Made by a program: the position numbers and the translations under genes. The notes beneath the pieces were generated by a model. The model was given only the letters and a program-made list of their open reading frames with translations. It was not told the DNA's origin and searched no databases. 64,000 bases of DNA from Bretschneidera sinensis (taxonomy: Eukaryota; Streptophyta; Magnoliopsida; Brassicales; Akaniaceae): assembly GCA_023935145.1 (NCBI GenBank), contig CM043700.1, positions 144,655,328 through 144,719,327 of the forward strand, given 5' to 3'. Of this stretch, positions 49,293 to 63,686 are shown piece by piece (positions within the stretch are counted from its first letter, which is position 1; every line of letters begins with the position of its first letter).

Positions 49293-49811
49293 CTGATGAT
49301 GTGGCAGTCAACCGGTGATGTGGCGGTCAACTGATGACGTGGTAGTCAACTGATGATGTGACGGTCAACGAGTAACGTGGTGCTGACATGTTGTTGATGT
49401 GGTGCTACTGTGGCAGCAGCGTGTCTGAAACAGGAGTGGCAGTGGAGATGATGTCAACGGGTGACGTGGCACTGATGTGGCAGCGGAGATGATGTCAATG
49501 GGTGACGTGGCACTGAGGTGGCAGTGAGGTGGCGCTGATGTGGCTTTTAGGGCTGACGTGGCAGCAGCGTTTCTGAAACAGAAGCGACAGCGGAGATGAT
49601 ATCGATGGAGAATGAGACTCCGACTATAGTGATGACCAGACAGGTATGAAAATGATATACTAGAAGTTTTTCTGATGTGAAGGATCCACTAATAGTGGCA
49701 ATCACAGAGCATACTCAACTCTTAATATACCGAGAATTTCTGATGTGAAGGATCCACTAATAGTGGCAATCACAGAGCATACTCAACTCTTAAAATTCCG
49801 AGAACCATTAA
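49293..49811 (-). repeat. Repeat-rich leader of copia-2
   Basis: Two repeat systems replace the usual leader and gag start. 49255-49560 holds tandem units of about 19-22 bp built on TGATG(A/T)(C/T)GTGGC with GGTCAAC, shading into TGACGTGGCACTGATGTGGCA units. 49671-49803 is a ~66-bp direct duplication starting TCTGATGTGAAGGATCCACT and containing GGCAATCACAGAGCATACTC. Confidence 0.85.
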
Positions 49812-49824
49812 GGCTCTGATACCA
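49812..49824 (-). other. Initiator-Met primer binding site of copia-2
   Basis: The minus strand reads TGGTATCAGAGCC directly inside the 5' LTR, a perfect match to the usual copia primer site for initiator tRNA-Met. Confidence 0.92.
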
Positions 49825-49983
49825 TGTTGAATTTAAGAGAGGAAGTGAGACAATACAAAGAGAAGAATTGTATTGAATGGTGTGATTTACTTACAAAGGG
49901 AGCTATCCTATTTATATAAGCTAATAGGAGAAGTAAAGCTATACACAACCAATGTGGGACTAAGCCCATATAATACATTAACA
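49825..49983 (-). repeat. Right LTR (5' in sense) of copia-2
   Basis: 159 bp, one base different from the left LTR (CAACCAAT against CAATCAAT). Confidence 0.93.
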
Positions 49984-50153
49984 ATAAAAACAAAGCACAG
50001 AGAGTCAATGCAGTATCAAAATATATATGAAGTCTTTTTAACTGACCTTGAAGGCTTGACCAAGATTGAGAGGCATGTCACCACCAGCAATGGTTGCTTC
50101 CGTCCGTAATGCTACAGTATGCATAACTTTCACAGTTTTCAATGGGAACCTGA

Positions 50154-50581
50154 TGTTGGATCATAAACTTGATCCATTATGGGAGTCCAAAACCAAACTC
50201 AATCAAATTGGAGTCCAAGTCCATAATCAAGTTCCAAAACTACAAGCATTCTACATAGAATTTTTTTGGTGTGGTAGTTGAGCATGTGAATCATTTGGTA
50301 ACCTAAAATATTATTAGAACCACCAAGAAAAATGAGGTGTATGGTTGTTGTAATTTTGGATTAGTTTATTTGTGTGGTGTAGGATTGTTCTTAAGTAGTA
50401 TAAATACCCCTCCCCATTTTGGTTTAATCATCAAGAAGAAGCAAGAGCTTCTAAGTGAGTGAAGAAGCAAAGTCTTCTAAGAGTGAGTTCTAGTATCTTC
50501 TTTCTTTTGAGTGAGAGTGCTATTGTAATATCTCTTTGAGTTTGAATAAGAGTTGTTTGTGTGAGTGTTTTATTTCCAACA
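50154..50581 (+). repeat. 5' LTR of copia-3
   Basis: 428 bp, begins TGTTGGATCATAAAC and ends TTATTTCCAACA. TATAAATAC at about 50399 is the probable promoter. Confidence 0.95.
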
Positions 50582-50981
50582 AAGTGGTATCAAAGCTTGA
50601 GTTGGAAAGTATACACCATTGCATATAAAATCGAAGGTCTCGACGAGAGAAATCCGACGCCGCCAGAATCTCCCCGATCGGAGTTCAGACGCGCCTCCAC
50701 GAGCCGCCGGAAGATTGCTACCAGAAAACCGAATTGACTCACCGAGTTAAGTTGGGTCAGCCGAGTTGGAGCCGATTTGACCGAGCCATAAGCCTGTTGA
50801 CCGAGCCGCTTGACCGAACCGCTTGAGCCGAGTTGACCGAGCATTCAAAGTCAACTGTTGACCAGGTTAGTGTTGACTTTGACCGTTGACCGAAAGTTAA
50901 AAATTTTGACCAGGTCCCTCCCAAAGTTTTTCAACATTCCGGATCTATCTACGCAATCAGAATTTCCAAATTCTCAACATA

Positions 50982-53900
50982 TTGAGTGATATGGCAAATG
51001 GTGTGGCATCCTTCCAAGTCCCGACGCTCATCAATAACAATTACGACAACTGGAGTATCAAGATGAAGGCTCTTCTTGGCGCACATGATGTTTGGGATAT
51101 CGTAGAAAAAGGTTTTAGTGAGCCAGATAACGAAGCTGCGCTGACCACAGCTCAAAAGGATAGTTTGAAAGATGCGAGAAAGAGAGACAAGAAAGCTCTC
51201 TACCTCATCTATCAAGCATTAGATGATGATGTTTTTGAGAAGATTTCGAGTGCAAGCTTTGCTAAGGAAGCGTGGGAAAAGCTGCAAACCTCTTACAAAG
51301 GATCCGAGCAAGTGAAGAAGGTCCGTCTCCAAACATTAAGAGGTGAATTCGAATCCTTACACATGAAAGTATCTGAGTCTATTTCAGATTATTTCTCAAG
51401 AGTAGTAGCTGTTTCTAATCAATTAAAAAGAAATGGTGAAAAGTTAGAGAATGTGAGGATAATAGAGAAGATACTCCGTTCATTAGATTCCAAATTTGAG
51501 CACATCGTCGTGACGATTGAAGAAACTAAAGACTTGGAAGAAATGACGATCGAGCAACTCCAAGGATCATTACAAGCATACGAAGAGAAGCATAAGAAGA
51601 AGCAAGGGTTTACTGATCAACTCCTCAAGCTGCAATTCAAGGATATGCATGAAAGCCAAGGAGATGATAGAAACCAACGTGGCCGAGGCAGAGGTAGAGG
51701 CCGTGGACGAGGAGGAAATCGCGGTCGTGGACGAGGTTGGAATTACAACAACAACAATTCCAATAATAACTACGAGAAAGGAGAAAGCTCAACACGAGGC
51801 CGTAGAAGAGGCAATCTAAACTCGAGGAATGACAAATTTCAAGTTCGATGCTATAATTGTCAAAAGTTTGGGCATTATGCTTCAGAATGTAGAGCTCCTA
51901 ACAACAGAATTGAGGAGAAGGCCAACTATGTGGAGGAGAAGACCGATGATAAAGAAACTCTTCTTCTAGCACGAAAAGAGACTGATGGTGTCCAAGCAAA
52001 ATCCTGGTATCTTGACAGTGGTGCAAGCAATCACATGTGTGGAAGGAAAGACATGTTTGTGGAGCTGGACGAGTCAGTAAGTGGAAATGTCTCATTTGGC
52101 GATGATTCCACAATAGCGGTAAAAAGGAGAGGTAACATTCTTATCCGTTTGAAAGATGGGAGACATCAGTTTATTTCCAATGTCTACTTTGTGCCCAATA
52201 TGAAAAGTAACATCTTGAGTTTAGGACAACTGTTAGAGAAAGGTTATGATATTCATATGAAGGATCATAATCTTTCTATAAAAGATGATAAGAATAACTT
52301 CATTGCTAAAGTACCGATGTCAAAGAATAGAATGTTCCTGATCAACATACAAAACGATGTTGCAAAGTGCTTGAAAGCTTGCTACAGAGATGCATCATGG
52401 CTATGGCATCTTCGTTTTGGGCATCTAAATTTTGGAGGTCTAAAGCTGCTATCCAAGAAGGAGATGGTGAAGGGACTACCTTGCATCAACCATCCTGACC
52501 AGCTTTGTGAAGGGTGTCTAGTCGGGAAGCAATTCAGAAAAAGCTTTCCAAAGGAGTCAAACTCAAGAGCCAAGAAGCCACTCGAGCTCATCCATACCGA
52601 TGTGTGCGGTCCTATCAAACCAAGCTCTCTCGGTAACAATAACTATTTTCTTCTCTTCATTGATGATTTTTTAAGAAAAACGTGGGTATATTTCTTGAAA
52701 CAGAAGTCAGAAGTTTTCGAAGTCTTCAAGAAGTTCAAAGCTGCAGTAGAGAGAGAAAGTGGTAGAAAGATCAAAGCTATGAGATCCGACTGAGGAGGAG
52801 AATTTACTTCTAAGGAGTTTCAAGAGTTCTGTGAAGCAAATGGAATTCGTCGACCAATGACAGTTCCTAGATCCCCTCAACAAAACGGCGTAGCGGAAAG
52901 AAAGAACCGAATTATCCTCAACATAGCTCGGAGTATGCTCAAAAGCAAGAAACTACCCAAGGAGTTTTGGGCTGAAGCAGTGGCGTGTGCGGTCTACTTA
53001 TCCAACAGATCTCCAACAAGAAGTGTTTGGGGAAAGACACCGCAAGAAGCATGGAGTGGAAAAAAGCCCGGCATCTCCCACCTAAGAGTTTTTGGAAGCA
53101 TAGCCCATGTTCATGTTCCAGATGAGAAAAGAACAAAGCTTGATGATAAAAGCGAGAGTTTCATCTTCATTGGCTATGATGCAAATTCAAAAGGCTACAA
53201 GCTGTACAATCCGAACAATAAGAAGGTTGTGATCAGCCGAGATGTGGTGTTTGACGAAGAAGGACTATGGGATTTTGGATCTCATATAGATGACTTCAAT
53301 TTCTCTCCCCCGTTTGAAGATGAGCTGACACAAATAGAACAGCCTGGAGAAGCCCAACAAGAGCCAACAACTCCACCTACTTCACCAACATCAACTACCC
53401 ACGGAGACGAGTCACCTTCATCATCTTCAAGTGGGAGTCAAAGTGAAAGAGATGTGCAACGAACAAGAAGCCTTCGAGATCTCTATGAAGTGACTGAACG
53501 ACAAGATAATCTTACATTATTTTGTTTATTTGCTGATTGTGAACCAATGAGCTATCAAGAAGCTGCAAAAGAAATGGAGTGGAGAGATGCGATGAATGAA
53601 GAAATCAAGGCTATCGAGAAGAACGACACATGGGAACTTATTTCACTTCCCAAAGGATACAAGGCGATAGGTGTCAAATGGGTCTACAAAACAAAGTGAA
53701 ATGCTAAGGGAGAGATTGAAAGACACAAGGCGAGGCTTGTTGCAAAAGGCTACAGTCAAAAAGCTGGAATTGACTACGATGAGGTATTCGCCCCTGTTGC
53801 TCGGTTGGAGACTGTTAGACTAATTATTTCCTTGGCAGCTCAAAACAAGTGGAAGATACAACAAATGGATGTAAAGTCTGCCTTCCTAAATGGAGTTCTT

Positions 53901-55091
53901 GAAGAGGAAGTCTACATTCAGCAACCATCAGGCTACGAAGTCAAAGGCCACGAAGACAAGGTGTTGAAGTTGAAGAAAGCTCTTTACGGGTTGAAACAAG
54001 CACCAAGGGCATGGAATAGCCGAATCGACAAGTACTTCCAAGAGAATGGCTTCAACAAATGTCCCTATGAGCATGCTCTATATATCAAGATCAAAGATGG
54101 AGATATTTTGATCGTGTGCCTCTATGTGGACGATTTGATCTTCACCGGAAGCAACCCAAGCATGTTCAATGAATTCAAGGAAGTGATGATGAAGGAATTC
54201 GAGATGACAGACATGGGGCTCATGGCGTACTACCTTGGCATTGAAGTTAGGCAACAAAATGATGGAATTTTCATTTCACAGGAAAGCTATGCAAAGGAGA
54301 TCCTGAAGAAGTTCAAGATGGAGAACTGTAAGCCGATAAGCACACCGATGGAATACGGAGTCAAGATGTCCAAACATGAAGAAGGCGAAAGTGTAGATCC
54401 AACATTTTTCAAAAGTTTGGTGGGAAGTCTACGCTACCTAACTTGCACGAGGTCCGATATTCTTCACGCAGTTGGATTGGTTAGTCGCTACATGGAATCT
54501 CCAACAACCACCCATTTTAAAGCCGCAAAGAGAATTCTTCGCTATCTAAAAGGTACAATTGACTTTGGCTTGTTCTATTCAGTTTCTAATGATTACAAGC
54601 TTGCTGGATATAGCGATAGTGATTAGGGTGGAGACATAGATAATCGAAGGAGCACTACTGGATTCGTATTTTTCATGGGAGATACTGCTTTCACATGGAT
54701 GTCAAAGAAACAACCGATTGTCACATTGTCCACTTGTGAAGCAGAATATGTTGCTGCTACCTCATGCGTTTGTCATGCAATTTGGCTTAAAAATCTATTG
54801 AAGGAGATAGGCTTGATACAAGAAGAGCCGACCAAGGTTTATGTCGACAACAAGTCAGCCATTGCCTTAGCAAAGAATCCAGTATTCCATGATCGAAGCA
54901 AGCACATCGATATTCGCTACCACTATATAAGGGAGTGTGTTGCAAGAAAGGATGTGCAAGTTGAATATGTGAGGTCACAAGATCAAGTTGCTGATATTTT
55001 TACTAAGCCACTGACAAGCGAAAACTTCATAAGATTAAGGAACTTACTAGGGGTCACAAGATCAAGTTTAAGGGGGGGTGTTGGATCATAA
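50982..55091 (+). pseudogene. Copia-3 gag-pol polyprotein with three nonsense codons
   Basis: ATG at 50982; about 1,369 codons in one frame. Gag (residues ~1-200, LINNNYDNWSIKMKALLGA; UBN2-type), an Arg/Gly-rich stretch, a knuckle CYNCQKFGHYASEC near 51850, protease (WYLDSGASNHMCG), GAG-pre-integrase (WHLRFGHLNFGGL; CEGCLVGKQFR), integrase (DVCGPIKPSSLG; PQQNGVAERKN), RT (QMDVKSAFLNGVL; LYVDDLIFTG) and RNase H ([19 protein letters not shown]). Stops are TGA 52791-52793, TGA 53697-53699 and TAG 54624-54626. The first two fit CGA to TGA, the third fits TGG to TAG; all are C-to-T type changes. The last codons run into the 3' LTR. Confidence 0.95.
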
Positions 55092-55506
55092 ACTTGATCC
55101 ATTATGGGAGTCCAAAACCAAACTCAATCAAATTGGAGTCCAAGTCCATAATCAAGGTCCAAAACTACAAGCATTCTACCTAGAATTTTTTTGGTGTGGT
55201 AGTTGAGCATGTGAATCATTTGGTAACCTAAAATATTATTAGAACCACCAAGAAAAATGAGGTGTATGGTTGTTGTAATTTTGGATTAGTTTATTTGTGT
55301 GGTGTAGGATTGTTCTTAAGTAGTATAAATACCCCTCCCCATTTTGGTTTAATCATCAAGAAGAAGCAAGAGCTTCTAAGTGAGTGAAGAAGCAAAGTCT
55401 TCTAAGAGTGAGTTCTAGTATCTTCTTTCTTTTGAGTGAGAGTGCTTTTGTAATATCTCTTTGAGTTTGAATAAGAGTTGTTTGTGTGAGTGTTTTATTT
55501 CCAACA
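55079..55506 (+). repeat. 3' LTR of copia-3
   Basis: 428 bp, about three substitutions from the 5' LTR (for example AAGGTCC against AAGTTCC, CTACCTAG against CTACATAG, GCTTTTG against GCTATTG). Confidence 0.95.
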
Positions 55507-55868
55507 CCTGAAAGGAAGTGAAAATTCTTAAAAAGTGTGTCGAGTACAATTCTCTATGCTTACAGCATGCAAGTATTAGCAACTTGAGCCTAGGACAAGC
55601 CAGCTGCTACTCAACAATGCACAACGTTCATCAACAATTCGTTTCAATCAGATCCAACTGACATTCTAAAAGGTAAAAAATATATAACTTACTTCCCATG
55701 AGCAGTTTCTCCAGAAAGCATTACAGCATCAGCACCCTCACGAACAGCAATTGCAATGTCTGATACCTCTGCTCGAGTTGGTGTTGGATGAACTATCATA
55801 CTTTCAAGCATACTTGTGGCAACGATAACATCTTTTCCCACGCTACGGCACAACCTAATTATCTCTTC

Positions 55869-55952
55869 CTACATTTTCAAACAATTACAATTATGAATGT
55901 TACATCATAGCACAACTTCTTGTTTCTGCTAGGTGTTCAAAGAACTTTGGAT
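55869..55952 (-). other. Pyruvate kinase intron ending at the tandem-duplication junction
   Basis: After the AG acceptor of the 176-bp exon only about 80 bp of intron remain. At about 55952 the sequence switches, within CTTTGGATAAGATTTTG, to LINE ORF2 sequence equivalent to 36777. Confidence 0.8.
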
Positions 55953-57466
55953 AAGATTTTGACGTCTGAAGGTCTGTGGGCCGATTTTTTCAAAGCTAAG
56001 TACTTAAAAGATGGCCACCTTATATCTTTTGCAATGAGAGCTTCTGACTCACGTTTTTGGAGATCAGTTATGGTATGTGTCCCGGAAGTCATGGATAATG
56101 TCAAGGTTCTATTGAGGGGCGGAAACCCTTTCTTCTGGTATGATAGATGGTTGGCTTATGGACCCCTATCAGTTAGGATTGTTGATATTCCAAACAAACA
56201 GCTTCGGATTAAAGAATGTTGGGTGGATAATAATTGGAATATTGAGATGTTGAGGGATCTTGTGGGGGATGAGACCACAGAAGAGATTATTGAAACCAGA
56301 ATAAATGGGCGTGACAGGTTGGATATTTATGCTTGGATGCCTTCCTCTGATGGTAAGTTCACAACAGCTTCAGCTTGGGAGGTTGTTCGAAAACAACAGG
56401 AGATTCTGCCGTGGCATGAATGGTTTTGGAACACAACTCTGCCAAAAAATTATCCATATGCAATTGGAAAGCTTGGTTCAATAGCCTTGTAGTGGACGAA
56501 AAAGTGCAACAAAAGGGGATATCACTTGCGTTGGCCTGTGACTGCTGCTGTCCGCCAGGCAGGGAATCGATTGATCATGTCTTAGCTACCGGAAATATTG
56601 CTGCTCAGATATGGGAGCGTGTAAGTAAATTTTTGAATGTGCCATGTCTACATTTTGATACTTGGAAGGCTACTTTCTACGCCTGGATGACAATGGCAAA
56701 GAAGGCTTCATTATCTGGTAATTTAATTGGTCTGCTTCCGTTCATCATTACGTGGTGTTTATGGAATAGTAGATGTAAAGCCAGAATGGAGGGGATGAAA
56801 GCTTCTGTAGAACAAGTTTGGAGGTCGGTTAAAATATGGCTTAAAAGACTTGCTACAGAATTGAAGGTGCTCAAAACTTTGTCTGATCAAGATGTTCGCT
56901 TGATGAATGAGTTTAACTTGGTTTCGCCCACAGCTGCCACTGTCCGAAAATGTAGGCTAGTGCGGTGGTTGAAACCCCCTTGTGGTTGGGTTAAAATTAA
57001 TTGTGATGGCAGTGTTAGAAACAACCCGGGCTCATCAGGGGGTGGTGGTATCCTGAGAGATGCTAATGGTGACTTTAGAGGAGCTTTTTCTAGTCATTAC
57101 GGTTTTGGCTCTAACAATGCAGCAGAGCTGAGGGCTGTGTTTGATGGCATTAAGTTGTGCAAAAGTCTTTCGTATTTTAATGTTATTATTGAGAGTGACT
57201 CCAAAACCATTGTTGACTGGTTTAGAGCGGGTAGGTGCACTCTATGGTATTTATGGTACTTTTGGGAAAAGTGTGTTAAAGAGATGCAAGGGATAAATGC
57301 TCAGATTGTTCATCAATTACGTGAAGGTAATCAAGCGGCAGATTTCTTGACTAAGCTCGGTGAACGAGGCAATAATGAATCTTATGAAAATTTACATCAG
57401 CTACCGAGGTTATTAAAGGGTATTCTTCGTATTGATAAGTCTGGTTTGCCGACTATTAAACGTTAG
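55953..57466 (+). pseudogene. LINE ORF2 C-terminal part (second copy)
   Basis: Carries the zinc region and RNase H of ORF2 (VKINCDGSVRNNPG; NNAAELRAV; IESDSKTIVD). A six-A run near 56445, seven in the first copy, shifts the frame once. The TAA at 36911 of the first copy is a sense codon here, so that stop arose after duplication. Confidence 0.9.
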
Positions 57467-57753
57467 GTTGCTTTTGTTTGTTGAAAGTTTCTTTAGGCCT
57501 TCTCAGAGATTGTTTTTCCACACAGACCTGTTTCATCTTGTTTGTTTTTTCTTGGTCTGTTCATTTTCTTTGTAATTCGTTTGGTCTGTGTTTGGGAGGG
57601 TTTGTTTTTGGTCATATTATAATCTCCCAGATGCTTTACTTGTAACCACAGTTTTCCACCGCCATAAGTGAGGACTTATTAATAAACTTGGGACGGGATC
57701 GCTACGAGGGTGGCTACTGGCTCTTCCGAAAAAAAAAAAAAAAAAAAAAAAAA
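55953..57753 (+). mobile_element. Second, truncated copy of the LINE
   Basis: Matches 36777-38572 of the first LINE at roughly 98 percent, starting inside ORF2 and ending with a poly-A of about 24 nt. It is followed by the same relict chitinase fragment, so it was copied with its surroundings, not inserted independently. The 3' untranslated region is conserved. Confidence 0.93.
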
Positions 57754-61398
<3,645 letters not shown>

Positions 61399-62083
61399 AA
61401 AAAACTGTATTAGATTTTAATCTGAAAAGGACTCTTTAGTCCAGCTCGAGTCTACTCTAAATAATGAAATAAAACAAGGACGCAAAAACAATCCATTTCA
61501 TAACAAGAAAGCAGAAGTATTTGTTTTAATTTGTAATTTCAGTTGACTATTACCTGTTCGTTTCCAATGGCTGTATTTGAACTGAAAGTAAAAATCTGAT
61601 CATTTGTCCACACCATTCACAGACAATGCGAGCCCCATTCGCCTCGGTTAAGCTTCATAATAAGAAAGCAGAAGCATGCTTTCTTGATTGTCGGATATCA
61701 GACTCCAATTTTATTAAGAACGCAACGCAACAAAAGTCGGACAGGATTTAGAGCTTTGCCCTGTTTGAGCTTCTCAACCAAAAAGATATTATGCACAATC
61801 TGCTCAGGAACAAATCTACGAGCTTTCTGAGAGGAACTTATTTTCAATTCAGTAGAAATACAGACTCCGATTGGTCTACTGATCATCAGTTTGTTTATGG
61901 TTTCTTTTTGAAAGCCTTTCTTCTCTGTCGTCAAATTTATAATAAGTAAAGAAGGCATAAAAAACTTATACCAAGTAGGAAAAAAAAAGACCGCCCCAAA
62001 ATCAAATCTTAAGTTCTTTGACAGTTTTAAAGGATCCTAATGGGAGGAAGACAACTCAATCGAATACGTTCTCAATTCTGTGT
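61399..62083. other. Chitinase C 3' region and pyruvate kinase 3' UTR
   Basis: About 690 bp, parallel to 43115-43917 with a deletion around 61960. No gene seen. Confidence 0.65.
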
Positions 62084-62655
62084 TTACACTTTCCGGACCT
62101 GAATATTATGCGTGGATTGGAATCGCCAGATAGGCTGTCTGCCATTCTGAACAAGTGCTACTTCTTCTCCCTCCTTCACCATCCCTTGCTTCTGTATATG
62201 AAAATCAAGAAAACTTAGCATAAATGCAACAGCTAGAAAGCCTACAAAGAGCCGAATATGACTGAAAAAAAAACATGATTGAAAGAAAAGTTTCTGAAGG
62301 GAATTAATTTCTTTATGAAAAAAAAAATCATAAATGTGTGTTCTCACTCACGCACACCCACAGATACGGTTGGCGTAGTTCAAAACATTAATTCCAAAGC
62401 CAAAACTCTCATCATTCTAAATATTGAGATTCATAACAATGAGAATTGTGCATTACCCAAGGGTGAAAATTACCAATCTCCAATTTTATTTTCTACCCTT
62501 TTCCGTTAAGGTCTATCATGACAAAGGTTGGATTTGCTTAATTTAAAAGCACAGGTTTGGACTGGTTATATATATCCCATATGGGGTACATAGAAGCAAC
62601 TGCACCTGCGAAAATGATACAAGGCAAGAAAGGAAAGTTTCATGCAAGCTCAATA
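62084..62655 (-). pseudogene. Pyruvate kinase copy C: last exon and part of the last intron
   Basis: Exon 62084-62191 (108 bp) encodes the conserved C-terminus (GMVKEGEEVALVQ ... QVRKV, TAA), nearly identical to copy B. The intron continues to 62655 and then stops at a junction with the antisense gene of a Tat-like element; all other exons are missing. Confidence 0.9.
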
Positions 62656-63686
62656 GCTTTGGCAGCCAGCTCCATCTCTGCACAAGGGAAAAGCATTAGT
62701 AAATCAAGGTATAGGATAAGCAAATAAGAGTTGAATCAAGGCCAGATTACCATCCTCCATATTCGCTACAGGGCAGGCTGGGCAGAGGCCGCGCCTTGCA
62801 AGCTTTTCATTGTCATAAAGGACTTCTACGTCCAAAGGCGCGGCCAGCATCGCTTTCAACATCTTCTGCTCTCGTTGCAGGAGGTGCAGCTTCTTGCACT
62901 CATCCTCGCGGTCAAGACTCTAGCAGAGGGGGACATTGAAGCTCTCGGTGCTCCGAACGTAGAAGAATGACCTTTTACACTTCTTAATAGAGGACTGTTT
63001 TTTCTTCAGTATCCTCCTGTTGGCCCTTGAGCTGACCACGATCCACCCAGTCTCCCCATGCTTGCTTATCTGGAAGTAGGCCTTGAAGACATTGATATTC
63101 ATCACGCTGCCCACTTCCGTACAAACAGCTATGAAAGCCATAATGAGCCGCATTGGGTTGGGCACCAATTGGCACAGTGCTATACCGAAGTATCTTAGCA
63201 CCGTGCAGAAGAAAGGGTAGAGGGGAAACCTGAGCCTGGCCTTCATGTGCTGTTCGTAAACGCAAAGCTCATAAGGCACGCGCCTCGGGAGAGCATCACA
63301 AGCCCTTTCCCCACCCTCCGGTACTCTGAGGGCATACTCTACCGGAATACGGTAGACCCTCCTCATTACTTGGAGCTCCTCCTCCCTCACTATACTGGAC
63401 ACGGAGTTGGCCGCGAACGACCACTCCTCCTTTTCCTCCAAAGCCATGTCCCCCCTTATCTCCGCCAGGGTACGGTCGGCCTCGTCCTCCTCTTCAAAAG
63501 AGCCCCCCCCTCACTTTCCTCATCCTCCTCCTCGGGGATTAAGGGGACCATAGCTAATTGACCCTCCCGAGGAACGACCTCCAAAGAGGATTCGTCCTCA
63601 CTGAAGGAGACACTTATGACCTCCTCTAGCTCTCGCGACAGGTCCCCACTGCCCTCACTACCACTACAAACTCTAGCATCAGACAT
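62656..63686 (-). pseudogene. Second copy of the Tat antisense gene, truncated at exon 2
   Basis: Minus strand. ATG at 63686 (MSDARVCSGSEGSG); exon 1 63686-62751, GT-AG intron 62678-62750, exon 2 from 62677 to the junction near 62656. Exon 1 contains the same conserved block as 5620-6580 (YRIPVEYALRVP; YEQHMKARLRFPLYPF; LVPNPMRLIMAF) and the end block APLDVEVLYDNEKLARRGL. The intron sits at the same place and phase. A run of eight G at about 63504-63511 shifts the frame by one, and TAG at 62920-62922 interrupts it. If this is part of a Tat-like element, its sense strand is plus and its 3' LTR should lie just right of the window; its gag-pol has been lost at the junction. Confidence 0.82.

Larger units (their letters stand above)
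45492..49983 (-). mobile_element. Ty1/copia element copia-2, 4,492 bp, short LTRs
   Basis: Two 159-bp LTRs (45492-45650 and 49825-49983), TG...CA, differing at one position (about 0.6 percent), so insertion is recent. On the minus strand: 5' LTR, initiator-Met primer site, a repeat-rich leader, truncated gag, protease, integrase, RT-RNase H, polypurine tract, 3' LTR. No 5-bp target duplication is visible (GAGAG left, ATAAA right) although copy A shows the uninterrupted site. Inserted in a pyruvate kinase intron in the same transcriptional direction. Confidence 0.93.
50154..55506 (+). mobile_element. Ty1/copia element copia-3, complete, 5,353 bp
   Basis: Two 428-bp LTRs (50154-50581 and 55079-55506), TG...CA, flanked by the target duplication CCTGA (50149-50153 and 55507-55511). 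The LTRs differ at about three positions (0.7 percent). Primer site TGGTATCAAAGC at 50585-50596 is one base from the initiator-Met consensus; the polypurine tract AAGGGGGGG is at 55070-55078. One polyprotein frame fills the interior with three stops and no frameshift. Inserted antisense to pyruvate kinase, at a splice acceptor. Confidence 0.96.
43918..55868 (-). pseudogene. Pyruvate kinase copy B (plastid type), last five exons, two copia insertions
   Basis: Minus-strand exons with GT-AG borders: 55693-55868 (176 bp; [36 protein letters not shown]), 50047-50149 (103 bp), 45291-45439 (149 bp), 44730-44838 (109 bp) and 43918-44025 (108 bp; GMVKEGEEVALVQSG; ending QVRKV and TAA). Phases join without a frameshift, about 214 residues, the C-terminal third or more of the enzyme. 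The N-terminal exons and any plastid transit peptide are absent: the gene ends at the tandem-duplication junction near 55952. Copia-2 sits in the intron after 45439 and copia-3 four bases before the acceptor of the 103-bp exon. The family makes pyruvate and ATP from phosphoenolpyruvate in plastids. Without promoter and N-terminus this copy is a fragment. Confidence 0.92.

Noticed and set aside
50982..55091. Stop-suppression or recoding as an explanation for the copia-3 stops
   Set aside because: Three stops in three contexts, all of the C-to-T type and at positions unrelated to gag/pol boundaries, fit ordinary mutation better.
43918..55868. Pyruvate kinase copy B as a working gene
   Set aside because: All visible exons are in phase, but the N-terminal exons, transit peptide and promoter are cut off by the duplication junction at about 55952.
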